Positions 1-7,073 of a DNA stretch of 16,501 nucleotides are shown here, piece after piece. The position numbers were made by a program, and so were the translations under genes. A model generated the notes under the pieces. It made no database searches and was not told the DNA's origin. It saw nothing but the letters and a program-made list of their open reading frames with translations. The stretch comes from an uncultured Clostridia bacterium (GTDB lineage: Bacteria; Bacillota; Clostridia; TANB77; CAG-508). Position 1 is the first letter of the stretch. Each line of letters opens with the position of its first letter. The stretch is from NCBI GenBank assembly GCA_947630255.1, contig CANRGU010000017.1, forward strand, positions 1 to 16,501, in the 5' to 3' direction.

Positions 1-59
1 GCACTACATGTGTCATCTTTTTAATTTTTTAACAGTAAAAATTTTAACAAAAAATTATA

Positions 60-76
60 AATTTGTCAAACAAATT
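60..76 (-). terminator. weak stem-loop after the CYTH gene
   Basis: A 7-bp inverted repeat (AATTTGT / ACAAATT, 3-nt loop) lies just past the stop of the CYTH gene, and on the minus strand it runs into a T-rich stretch. The stem is AT-rich and weak, so this is only a candidate terminator. Bases 1-89 otherwise hold no gene that I can see. Confidence 0.3.
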
Positions 77-89
77 ATTTATATAACTT

Positions 90-686
90 TCAATCAATGA
101 AAGCATCTGATGGTATACCATACCTTGATAGATACCCATTCTTATAATTTATGTTGTCTGTTACATCTTTAATTACCCAATCAGGTGTATTAAATTCTTT
201 GGCTTTTTTTTCATCCTCAAATTCTATTTCTAAATAAGCTAGTCCTTCTAATTGATCATGGAAGATATCTATCTCATAAATTTCACCATTATATTTTATT
301 TGATATCTTGTTTTATGAATAGAATTTCCCTCTTGCTTTTTTAGTAAATTTTTATATTCATTTTCTGTTATGTAATATTCTTTTTCTTCCCTTTTTAAAC
401 CATCCACAGACATATTTGATTTTATAGTTAGTATGTATTGACTGCCGTTATCAATATTTCTTACTCTAATTTCTGGAGAAAAATTCAAATATGTTTGAAC
501 AATATCAATTTTAATAGCATTATTTAGATTTAATGGAATATCCTTTGCTCTTATTAACCATTTTCTCTCTATTTCTTCTTCTGCATCTGCAACAACAGTA
601 TATTCCTTAAGTATTAATACTATATTTATTAATATAGAAATAAAAGCAATAATTATAAGAAAAATAAATACAAATTTTTCCTTCAT
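90..686 (-). CDS. membrane-anchored CYTH domain protein (triphosphate-binding tunnel fold)
   Basis: This 198-aa protein has one hydrophobic segment at about residues 5-27, followed by a CYTH domain. The domain opens with the family signature EIERKW (38-43), whose acidic and basic residues bind metal and triphosphate. It continues with the EIRVR strand (72-76), the LTIK strand (86-89), the block EIDIFHDQLEGLAYLEIEFE (138-157), and an NYKNGYL tail typical of bacterial CYTH proteins. The family includes inorganic triphosphatase, thiamine triphosphatase and CyaB adenylate cyclase, and hydrolysis of a triphosphate is the likeliest activity. Most bacterial CYTH proteins are soluble, so the N-terminal anchor is unusual; the domain would probably face the cytoplasm. 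The start has a GGAGG four bases upstream (complement of 691-695). The substrate cannot be told from sequence. Confidence 0.85.
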   Translation of the reverse strand: MKEKFVFIFLIIIAFISILINIVLILKEYTVVADAEEEIERKWLIRAKDIPLNLNNAIKIDIVQTYLNFSPEIRVRNIDNGSQYILTIKSNMSVDGLKREEKEYYITENEYKNLLKKQEGNSIHKTRYQIKYNGEIYEIDIFHDQLEGLAYLEIEFEDEKKAKEFNTPDWVIKDVTDNINYKNGYLSRYGIPSDAFID

Positions 687-713
687 AATTCCTCCATTAT
701 ACTGTGTAATCTT

Positions 714-1100
714 TTATTTGTGCACGTACACACTTTTCCCATTATATTTAATAATATCCATTCTGCCACTACTATAATAATAATATTTACTATTTTTAAG
801 TACTAATTCGCCAGCAAAATAACATGCTCCAAATATAATAATTCCTATTATAATAAATGTGATTATTTTCTTGTAATTTAACTTTTTTCGATTTATGATA
901 ATTAAAACTAAAGTTAACAATATTGGGAATAAATATTGTATCCATTGCCAAATTGTAAGGAATATTCCTATTCCATAACTTACAGTCTCATATGACATTT
1001 TTTTAGGCAGAATTGCATAACTTTTTTTGCAAGCAATACATATTAATAAAATTATAAGCATTGAAAAAATCAATTTGAATTTCTTATTAAATTTTATCAT
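714..1100 (-). CDS. small membrane protein of unknown function
   Basis: I do not recognise this 128-aa protein. It has a basic N terminus (MIKFNKKFK) and a hydrophobic stretch at about 10-24 that could be a signal peptide, with possible cleavage near SYA (27-29). Two further hydrophobic segments lie at about 44-70 and 79-100. A polar, tyrosine-rich tail follows (YYYYSS, then about 18 residues). C24 does not sit in a good lipobox, since position -3 is Cys. The gene is 27 bases upstream of the CYTH gene, on the same strand, and has a GAGGT ribosome binding site, so the two probably share a transcript. A signal peptide plus two membrane helices is also the layout of some small pilin-like or secretion proteins, but nothing specific supports that here. 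Confidence 0.6.
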   Translation of the reverse strand: MIKFNKKFKLIFSMLIILLICIACKKSYAILPKKMSYETVSYGIGIFLTIWQWIQYLFPILLTLVLIIINRKKLNYKKIITFIIIGIIIFGACYFAGELVLKNSKYYYYSSGRMDIIKYNGKSVYVHK

Positions 1101-1180
1101 AAAATTACCTCTCTATAAATTATTATATTCTTACGTTCTATAAAATTATATTATAATTCAATTTTAAAATCAAGTTTAAC

Positions 1181-1726
1181 TTATCCATACATCCTATACA
1201 AAAAGCACTCTTTTTCATGTGAATTAATAACTCCTATTGCTTGTAAATAAGAATATATAATAGTACTTCCGACAAATTTCATTCCCCTCTTTTGTAAATC
1301 TTTGGACAAATTATCTGATAAATGATTTGTAGTTTTATCTATTTCATAAATAATTTTACCGTTAGTAAATGTCTTTAAATAGTTATAAAATGAGCCAAAT
1401 TCATTTTGTATTTTCTTAAAAATTTTACTATTATTTATAGTAGCATTTATTTTTAGTTTATTCCTTATTATTTTTTCATTTTTTAATAATTCTTCTACTT
1501 TCATATCACTATAACAACATATTTTATCTATATCAAAATTATCAAATGCTTCTCTAAAGTTTTCTCTTTTATTAAGTACACACTCCCATGAAAGTCCAGC
1601 TTGAAAAGACTCTAATATAAGCATCTCGTATAGGTATTTATCATTAAAATTTGGTCTGCACCACTCATTATCGTGATAGCTAATATATTTAGGATTTTTT
1701 AAATTACACCATTTACATCTAATCAT
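1181..1726 (-). CDS. tag: DNA-3-methyladenine glycosylase I
   Basis: Tag excises 3-methyladenine from alkylated DNA to begin base-excision repair. The 181-aa protein aligns along its length with E. coli Tag. The zinc ligands are visible: Cys4 and His18 near the N terminus, and His170-x3-Cys174 near the C terminus. Tyr17, Glu39 (in LESFQAGLSW) and Trp47 match the E. coli base-binding residues Tyr16, Glu38 and Trp46. The block KKRGFKFVG is conserved as LQKRGMKFVG. I start the gene at the ATG at 1726, not at the in-frame GTG four codons upstream. The ATG gives the family N terminus (MIRCKW), and an AGGTGA motif lies eight bases before it, overlapping the GTG. The gene stands alone, 80 bases upstream of the membrane-protein gene. 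Confidence 0.95.
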   Translation of the reverse strand: MIRCKWCNLKNPKYISYHDNEWCRPNFNDKYLYEMLILESFQAGLSWECVLNKRENFREAFDNFDIDKICCYSDMKVEELLKNEKIIRNKLKINATINNSKIFKKIQNEFGSFYNYLKTFTNGKIIYEIDKTTNHLSDNLSKDLQKRGMKFVGSTIIYSYLQAIGVINSHEKECFLYRMYG

Positions 1727-1761
1727 ATTACTTCTCACCTATTATACAAAAAAGTATTAAC

Positions 1762-1798
1762 GATATTATATCCTCTTTTAATCTTGATATATAATATC
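1762..1798. repeat. AT-rich inverted repeat between tag and the ATPase gene
   Basis: A 10-bp perfect inverted repeat (GATATTATAT at 1762-1771, ATATAATATC at 1789-1798) flanks a 17-base spacer. It lies between the ATPase stop and the tag start. It has no G+C-rich core and no strong T tract, so it is a poor terminator. It also contains a TATAAT on the minus strand (1765-1770) that could be the -10 element of tag, without a convincing -35. Confidence 0.3.
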
Positions 1799-1829
1799 AC
1801 AATTATTTATTAATTAACAAGCCTTCATT

Positions 1830-3419
1830 TTATACTGCAAAGCCAATTACTCTTTTTGCTTTAACATCTGGTGTAATAGAGGCAATTGCATTTTCAACAT
1901 CAATTTTATTAATATTATTTATTGATTTGCTATTTGTTTTAACAATTCTGTCTGCTTGTTCGAACTTAATTTTTTCAAATAAATTTCTTACATATCTACC
2001 ATTTCCAAAATCATCTATATTTTTTGCTTTACTAAAATTATCTAGAAGAATTTCAGTACATGAGGAAGCTAGTTTATAATGTTCTTTTTTGCATAACTCT
2101 GTAAAGATAGATAATAGTTCTGTTTCATTATAATCTGGAAAGTTAATAGTAAATTGAATTCTGCTTTCAAAACCAGGATTTTGTTTTAGTAGTTGTTTCA
2201 TTTCATTAGTATATCCAGCGAGTATAATGCAAATTTCATCTCTGTGATCTTCCATTTCTTTTATTAATGTAGCTATGGCTTCATCTTCAAAACTGCCCTT
2301 TTCATTTGCAATTAAACTATATGCTTCATCTATGAAAAGAACTCCGCCTATTGCCTTTTCTACTGTATCATGAACTTTTTGAGCTGTCCATCCTACATAT
2401 TTTGCAACTAGATCTCTTCCATGAATTTCAACAAAATCTCCACTTCCACTTAATATTTTTTCTTCTTCAAATAATTTTCCAATTATTCTTGCTATACTGG
2501 TTTTTCCTGTTCCTGGATTTCCAGTAAAACACATGTGTAATGTTGGCATTTTTCCTCTTTCTTTATTTATTTTGATGTAATTAAGTATTTTTTTCATTTG
2601 TCCTTTAATTTCATTTAGTCCTATTAGTTCACTAAGTTCTTGCTTTGCGTCCTTTTCTTGTTTTTTAGATTTATTTGAAGAAGTTCTTTTGGATTTATTA
2701 TTCGTAAATGATTCTTTTGTTTTAGTTAGCATTTGTTTATCAATAAAATCTAAATTTTTACTTTTGCACTCTATTAATATTTTAATAGTCATGTTTTTTA
2801 AAGTCCAAAATGGAACATCTGCAAAATCTTTTAAATCTTGCTTTTTATATTTTAGATTATTGGCCTCGAATTTGTTTTTGCAGTACATCAATTTGTCTTC
2901 TAAAGATATTTTTTCAATAGTCATTCTCCAAGTTGCAAGTTCTCCAAGTTCTGCATCAGTTTCTCCTTCACAAAAATTTGTATCTTCAAAAATAAAAATT
3001 TTATCGTTAGAAAGATTAATAACTCTTTTTAAAGTGTCAACTTCATCACTATAATTAATTCTTAATTTTCTTTCATTAATTATAATTATACTTTCATCAA
3101 TTCCACTGATTTTATCAAATGGACAGTCCATTCTGCTATTTACAATTTTATCTAAACAGCATATTTTGTCATTTGATATAATATTATATTTAACAAATAT
3201 TTTTGCACATACCTTTATGAAATCATTTAATAATTGGTAGGAAGAATCATTTCTAATGATAATGTTATAATTACCAAAATCAATTTGACCGTCTTGTTTT
3301 AATTTTGTATATAATATCATATCTTTTAAAACATCTTTGTTTTGTACAACACCACATAAGCTATCTAATTCATTTAGTATTTTTTCATCTTCTACATCTA
3401 ATTTACAATTTTTTAACAT
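1830..3419 (-). CDS. AAA+ ATPase, SpoVK/CbbX type, with a degenerate N-terminal AAA-like domain
   Basis: The protein has 529 aa. Residues 262-529 form a clear CbbX/SpoVK-type AAA+ module: an ELIGLNEIKGQMKKI entry helix, Walker A GNPGTGKT (300-307), Walker B VLFIDEA (360-366), a sensor-1 Asn near 405 (LAGYTNEM), an arginine-finger candidate Arg420 in NPGFESR, and a GNGRYVRN sensor-2 segment (472-479). Residues 15-225 look like a second, decayed AAA fold. There is no P-loop, IIIIN (111-115) sits where Walker B would be, IFIFED (141-146) resembles sensor 1, and the stretch from 172 looks like a lid. A Lys/Ser-rich linker (232-258) joins the halves. Such proteins remodel partner proteins; SpoVK acts in spore maturation and others serve secretion systems. 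No partner gene is adjacent. The ribosome binding site is AAGGAGG. Confidence 0.85.
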   Translation of the reverse strand: MLKNCKLDVEDEKILNELDSLCGVVQNKDVLKDMILYTKLKQDGQIDFGNYNIIIRNDSSYQLLNDFIKVCAKIFVKYNIISNDKICCLDKIVNSRMDCPFDKISGIDESIIIINERKLRINYSDEVDTLKRVINLSNDKIFIFEDTNFCEGETDAELGELATWRMTIEKISLEDKLMYCKNKFEANNLKYKKQDLKDFADVPFWTLKNMTIKILIECKSKNLDFIDKQMLTKTKESFTNNKSKRTSSNKSKKQEKDAKQELSELIGLNEIKGQMKKILNYIKINKERGKMPTLHMCFTGNPGTGKTSIARIIGKLFEEEKILSGSGDFVEIHGRDLVAKYVGWTAQKVHDTVEKAIGGVLFIDEAYSLIANEKGSFEDEAIATLIKEMEDHRDEICIILAGYTNEMKQLLKQNPGFESRIQFTINFPDYNETELLSIFTELCKKEHYKLASSCTEILLDNFSKAKNIDDFGNGRYVRNLFEKIKFEQADRIVKTNSKSINNINKIDVENAIASITPDVKAKRVIGFAV

Positions 3420-3599
3420 AGTAAATTCCTCCTTAATTATATAAAATATTTTTGATGTTGCTATAATATAATATAAAAATTAAAATGAAAATATCGCTGG
3501 TCACATAATGCCTATATATATCTGAAATATAGTATAATTTAGTATTTTTTTGTATAAAAATGAAGTAACATCCTTTAAAAATTTTAATATTAGTGTTAT

Positions 3600-3605
3600 T
3601 ATAAT
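3600..3605 (+). promoter_or_regulatory. candidate -10 element for the recombinase gene
   Basis: A perfect TATAAT lies 33 bases before the xerC start, inside the 218-base divergent gap shared with the ATPase gene. No good -35 box is present at the usual spacing. A second TATAAT occurs at 3533-3538. The gap shows nothing else recognisable. Confidence 0.3.
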
Positions 3606-3637
3606 AGTAACATTTTTAAAATGATAAGGAGAAAAAA

Positions 3638-4616
3638 ATGATAAATAGAGACTTAAATCCTGATTATTTAAACTCTTTTTTAGACTACAGTATTACGATA
3701 CTTAACAAATCACCTAATAGTATAAAAGAATATAATTATGATCTTATTAACTTTTTGAAATTTATAAAAATAGAATTTAAATTAACAGATGAAAAAGATT
3801 ATTCTAAAATTAATGTAAATGATTTGAGTTTAGATGTAATCAAAAAGATAACACTAGAAGACATTCATAAATATATATCTTATATGGCAACAGAACTTAG
3901 AAGCAAACCTGCAACCCGTGCAAGAAAAGTTTCTACTATAAGGATATTTTTTAAATACTTGTCTCAAAAAGCTAAATTAATAGATTTTAATCCTGCGCAA
4001 AATTTAGAGACACCTAAACTTGGAAAAAGAATTCCAAAATATTTATCATTAGACGAAAGTAAAAAACTTTTAGAAGTAGCTCGGCAGTGAAGAAAATAGA
4101 AATTCTGAACGAGATTATGCAATAATTACTTTATTCTTGAATTGTGGAATGCGTTTATCAGAATTAGTTAATATAAATATAAAAGATATTACTTTTAGTG
4201 AAGCTAAACTTAATGTTATTGGTAAAGGCAACAAAGAACGTACTATATACTTAAATAACGCTTGCATATCAGCGATAAATGAATATTTAACAGTTAGGCC
4301 TAAAGAAGGAATTAAACATGATTCTAAAGAGGCACTATTTTTAAGCGAAAGACGTGAAAGAATTAGCAATAGAACAGTTCAATTTATAGTAAAAAAAGAG
4401 CTTCTAAAAGCTGGTTTAGATATAAATAAATATTCTGTTCATAAATTAAGACATACTGCTGCAACACTTATGTATCAATATGGAAATGTTGATATTCGTG
4501 CCCTTCAAGAATTATTAGGACATGAAAGTATTTCTACAACTGAAATTTATACACATGTAGATAATAGTCAAATAAGAAATGCAGTTGAAAATAATCCTCT
4601 TGCTAATATACATTAA
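3638..4616 (+). CDS. xerC: tyrosine recombinase XerC-like, read through a +1 frameshift at CGG
   Basis: Xer recombinases resolve chromosome dimers or drive site-specific integration. The gene is in two frames: 3638-4090 encodes the SAM-like core-binding domain, and the frame from 4086 encodes the catalytic domain. Joining them by skipping C4082 at in-frame codon 149 (CGG) gives 325 aa, normal for XerC. The catalytic set is complete: Arg172 (CGMRLSEL), Lys196 (GKGNKER), His268 and Arg271 (HKLRH), His295 (LGHES) and Tyr304 (TEIYTH). The joined junction reads EVAGSEENRNSERDYAI, like relatives that carry a Gly just before an ERDYAI motif. Without the shift, translation stops two codons later at TGA. 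The ribosome binding site is AAGGAG. The alternative is a pseudogene or sequencing error, but the downstream half shows no decay. A second Xer gene (xerD) lies at 8715-9596. Confidence 0.88.
4082..4085 (+). other. CGG +1 recoding site in xerC (CGGC)
   Basis: Zero-frame codons are GCT CGG CAG TGA. The conserved protein continues as GCT (C)GGC AGT GAA, adding Gly149. The shift is +1, that is, one extra base relative to the expected frame. Confidence 0.75.
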
Positions 4617-4618
4617 AT

Positions 4619-4650
4619 AAAAAAAGCAGCTGACTCAAGAGAATCAGCCG
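4619..4650 (-). terminator. terminator of the 65-aa gene (copy 1)
   Basis: On the minus strand a 10-bp stem (one arm CAGCTGACTC on plus, loop AAGA, other arm GAATCAGCCG) closes with two G-U pairs. After one base it is followed by seven T. It lies downstream of the 65-aa gene and converges on xerC, which ends three bases before it. It is almost identical to the terminator at 5038-5066. Confidence 0.75.
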
Positions 4651-4931
4651 AAAAAGAGACTTTAATGAAAGATAGCCTTTTGAAATTAGTCTTCCTCAAA
4701 AATAATTATACCGCGCGTGGAAAAATGTGCGTTGGTTGTTTTCTCATTTGCAGAATCAATTACGAAGATTCGCTTAAAATGATATCCTTCTGGGCAAATA
4801 TTATTGATTTTGTCTATTAGATGCTCCTTCCGATATTCCTTCCCTTTGGAAAAACCAAAGGGAAATACCTTTATTCTGTTCATCGTTTAAAATTTTCCTT
4901 CCTATAATGTATAAATAATTAGTCCCTTTTT
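4651..4931 (-). repeat. inverted repeat flanking small gene copy 1
   Basis: AAAAAGAGACT (4651-4661) and AGTCCCTTTTT (4921-4931) bracket the 65-aa gene. In the minus-strand transcript these 5' and 3' untranslated segments can pair over 11 bp with one G-U pair. The same arrangement surrounds the second copy. It could be mRNA end-to-end pairing or the relic of a mobile unit. Confidence 0.5.
4686..4883 (-). CDS. small conserved protein, 65 aa (tandem paralogue 1)
   Basis: Unknown function. The 65-aa acidic-tailed protein is paralogous to the 64-aa gene at 5091-5285. Both begin M-x-[KR]-I-x-V, share the core CPEGYHFK (residues 31-38) and end in GIIxxEED. An AGGAAGG ribosome binding site precedes the ATG, and a dedicated terminator follows. 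No signal peptide or membrane helix is seen, so it is probably cytoplasmic. The short alpha/beta pattern faintly recalls Cse60-like sporulation proteins, but I would not assign that. Codon use is less AT-rich than its neighbours (it contains ACG CGC GGT), hinting at different origin or weaker selection. Codon 18 is an in-frame CGG (4832-4830). Here a +1 shift would hit a stop within five codons, so this is the one CGG that does not fit the recoding pattern. Confidence 0.65.
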   Translation of the reverse strand: MNRIKVFPFGFSKGKEYRKEHLIDKINNICPEGYHFKRIFVIDSANEKTTNAHFSTRGIIIFEED

Positions 4932-4953
4932 AATAATGCTGTTTAATCAACAT
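4919..4953 (-). promoter_or_regulatory. conserved upstream block of small gene copy 1
   Basis: TTAGTCCCTTTTTAA followed by TGTTTAATCAACAT (plus-strand reading) is repeated with few changes upstream of copy 2 (5315-5346). The imperfect palindrome TGTTTAATYAACA may be a promoter or operator element. The assignment rests only on conservation between the two copies. Confidence 0.35.
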
Positions 4954-5037
4954 TAACTACTATAATTTTATCATATATTGAAGGCTTTTTCAAGTGCAAT
5001 GCCCTCAGATACTAGGTATTGCTAGCTATAATAAAAT

Positions 5038-5066
5038 AAAAACAGCTGACTCAAGAGAATCAGCTG
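5038..5066 (-). terminator. terminator of the 64-aa gene (copy 2)
   Basis: A 10-bp stem (CAGCTGATTC / GAGTCAGCTG on the minus strand, loop TCTT, one G-U pair) is followed by five T. Positions 5043-5077 match 4627-4661 at 34 of 35 bases, with the single difference keeping the stem paired. Confidence 0.75.
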
Positions 5067-5327
5067 AAAAAGAGACTTTTAGTTTTGATATTAATCTTCT
5101 TCGTAAACAATTATTCCGCTTTCAGAATAAAAATCTACAAAGGTATCATTGGTTAACTCTGAAATAATAAGTTGTTTAAAATGATATCCTTCTGGACAAT
5201 CTGTGTTTATTATATCTGAAATGCACTTATCAAGATCGTTTGAGTCCACTGTATGACTAAAATGTACTACTGATATTTTTTTCATGATGTAAATTCCTTT
5301 CTGTTATAGCATTTTTAGTCTCTTTTT
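5067..5327 (-). repeat. inverted repeat flanking small gene copy 2
   Basis: AAAAAGAGACT (5067-5077) and AGTCTCTTTTT (5317-5327) are perfect 11-bp inverted repeats around the 64-aa gene. They allow the 5' and 3' ends of its transcript to pair. Confidence 0.55.
5091..5285 (-). CDS. small conserved protein, 64 aa (tandem paralogue 2)
   Basis: Unknown function. This 64-aa paralogue of the 65-aa gene shares the M-x-K-I-x-V start, the CPEGYHFK core (residues 31-38) and the GIIVYEED end; the remaining residues differ substantially. It is AT-rich like the rest of the window and has no in-frame CGG. An AAAGGAA ribosome binding site lies 6-8 bases before the ATG, and a terminator follows directly. It is soluble by appearance. 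The two genes form tandem units of roughly 420 bp, each with its own upstream block, ORF and terminator, so each is probably transcribed alone. Conservation of start, core and tail while the rest diverges argues that both are real proteins. Confidence 0.7.
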   Translation of the reverse strand: MKKISVVHFSHTVDSNDLDKCISDIINTDCPEGYHFKQLIISELTNDTFVDFYSESGIIVYEED

Positions 5328-5346
5328 AAATATGTTTAATTAACAT
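5315..5346 (-). promoter_or_regulatory. conserved upstream block of small gene copy 2
   Basis: TTAGTCTCTTTTTAA followed by TGTTTAATTAACAT (plus-strand reading) matches the block at 4919-4953. It lies about 30 bases upstream of the 64-aa gene and includes one arm of the flanking inverted repeat. Confidence 0.35.
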
Positions 5347-5402
5347 AAATAAATATTATCACAGATTATTTAAAACATCAAGTCCTAATATAAAATAATT
5401 AG

Positions 5403-5431
5403 TTTATATTTTTAATATTTTATGATAAAAT
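5403..5431 (+). promoter_or_regulatory. candidate guaA promoter (extended -10)
   Basis: TGATAAAAT (5423-5431) forms an extended -10 element. TTTATA (5403-5408) lies 17 bases before its TAAAAT core as a weak -35. The 15-mer TATGATAAAATATTT recurs upstream of yebC. No purine riboswitch was recognised in this leader. Confidence 0.4.
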
Positions 5432-5463
5432 ATTTCTGTTGAATTTATTTTAAAGGAGATTTT

Positions 5464-7006
5464 ATGATGAAAAATAAAGAAACTATTGTTATTTTAGATT
5501 TTTATAGTCAATTTAATCAATTAATAGCAAGACGCGTTAGAGAATGTAATGTTTATTCAGAGGTACTTCCTTATGATGTATCAATTGAAAGAATTAAAGA
5601 AATCAATCCAAAAGGAATAATTTTTACTGGAGGACCTGCAAGTGTATATGAAAAGGATAGTCCTTCTTGCGATAAAGAAATATTTAAATTAGGTATTCCT
5701 ATTCTTGGAATTTGTTATGGAATGCAATTTATGAGTCATTCTCTTGGTGGAAAAGTTGAAAAAGGAACAAAAAAGGAATATGGAGAAACCCAAGTAAATT
5801 TAGATACGTCTTCCCCACTTTTTGAAGGCTTTAATGATAAAAACATTTGCTTAATGAGTCATACCGATTTAGTAAAAGAATTGCCTAATGGATTTAGAGC
5901 AATTGCTAATACTTCTAATTGTCCTGTTGCAGCTATTGAAAACAAAGATTTAAATTTCTATGGAATTCAATTTCATGCAGAAGTTAATAATACTGTGAAT
6001 GGAACTCAAATAATAAAGAACTTTTTATACAATATTTGCAGATGTTCTGGCGATTGGGTAATGTCTTCTTTTGTTGAAGAATCTATTAAAAATTTAAGAG
6101 AAAAAATTGGAGATAAAAAAGTATTACTTGCCCTATCTGGTGGGGTTGATTCTTCTGTTGCAGCAGTTTTACTTCATAAAGCCATTGGAAAGCAATTAAC
6201 TTGTATATTTGTAGATCATGGCCTTCTTCGTAAAAATGAAGGTGACGAAGTTGAAAATATTTTTAGAAATCAATTTGATATAAATTTAATTAGAGTAAAT
6301 GCTGAAGAAAGGTTTTTATCAAAGCTTGCTGGTGTTTCTGAACCAGAAAAGAAAAGAAAAATAATTGGTGAGGAATTTATTAGAGTTTTCGAAGAAGAAG
6401 CAAAAAAAATTGGTACAGTAGACTTTTTAGTGCAAGGTACTATTTACCCTGATGTTATTGAAAGTGGTAAAGGAAAAGCAGCAGTTATTAAAAGTCATCA
6501 TAATGTTGGTGGACTTCCCGACTATGTTGATTTTAAAGAAATTATAGAGCCTTTAAGAGATTTATTTAAAGATGAAGTTAGAAAAACTGGTTTAGAATTA
6601 GGAATCCCTGAAATGTTAGTATTTAGACAACCTTTCCCTGGCCCTCGGTCTTGCAATTAGAATTATTGGAGATATAACAAAAGAAAAACTAGAAATATTA
6701 AAAGATGCAGATTATATCTTTAGAGAAGAAATTGCAAAAGCTGGGTTAGATAAAGAATTGAACCAATACTTTGCAGTTCTTACAAATTTAAAATCAGTTG
6801 GTGTTATGGGAGATTACAGAACTTATGATTATACACTTGCATTAAGAAGTGTTTGTACAACAGATTTTATGACAGCAACTTGGAGTAGAATTCCTTATGA
6901 TATACTTGAAAAGGTATCAAGTAGAATTGTAAATGAAGTAAAACATATAAATAGAGTTGTATATGATATTACTTCAAAGCCACCTGCAACAATTGAGTGG
7001 GAATAA
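5464..7006 (+). CDS. guaA: GMP synthase (glutamine-hydrolysing), read through a +1 frameshift at CGG
   Basis: GuaA converts XMP, ATP and glutamine to GMP. The class I amidotransferase domain (about 5-190) has the nucleophile Cys84 (GICYGMQ), His171 and Glu173. The PP-loop ATPase domain has SGGVDSS (225-231), and the dimerisation domain ends in PPATIEWE. The gene is split: 5464-6660 reads as far as FPGP and then hits TAG. Skipping C6646 at codon 395 (CGG) restores the GuaA block PGPGLAIRIIGD and an exact 513-aa protein, the length of B. subtilis GuaA. Without the shift the XMP-binding and dimerisation region is lost. Local oddities are DFYSQFNQ for the usual DFGSQYTQ or DFGGQYNQ, and HAEV for the usual HPEV around the catalytic His. 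AAAGGAG precedes tandem ATG codons. It converges with guaB. Confidence 0.95.
6646..6649 (+). other. CGG +1 recoding site in guaA (CGGT)
   Basis: Zero-frame codons are CCT CGG TCT TGC AAT TAG. The conserved protein continues CCT (C)GGT CTT GCA ATT AGA, that is P-G-L-A-I-R. The Gly is part of the strongly conserved PGPGLAIR block of GuaA. Confidence 0.85.
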
Positions 7007-7023
7007 ATACAAAAAATGCCGTT

Positions 7024-7056
7024 AAAGTAGAGAATAATCATTCTTCTCTACTTTTT
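7024..7056. terminator. bidirectional terminator between guaA and guaB
   Basis: An 11-bp perfect stem (AAAGTAGAGAA / TTCTCTACTTT) with a 9-base loop is followed by further T on the plus strand. It sits in the 67-base gap between the two convergent genes and serves guaA clearly; use by guaB is plausible but its T tract is weaker. Confidence 0.85.
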
Positions 7057-7073
7057 CTCAATTTTTTTTGTAG

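Noticed and set aside
714..1100. Lipoprotein call for the 128-aa membrane protein
   Set aside because: The Cys at position 24 has Cys at -3 rather than Leu, Val or Ile, so the lipobox is poor.
2689..3054. Plus-strand ORF opposite the AAA gene
   Set aside because: It is a shadow of the ATPase coding sequence, without a ribosome binding site or recognisable domain.
3638..4616. Integrase of a prophage or integrative element
   Set aside because: No phage genes, tRNA attachment site or direct repeats flank it, and the sequence is of the XerC type.
5286..5463. Purine riboswitch upstream of guaA
   Set aside because: The conserved loop sequences and paired stem of purine riboswitches were not found in this leader.
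6620..6660. prfB-like +1 frameshift (SD plus slippery CUU before a stop)
   Set aside because: No CUU slippery codon precedes the sites, stops are at variable distances, and only the accA site has an SD-like motif nearby, which is explained by its conserved codons.
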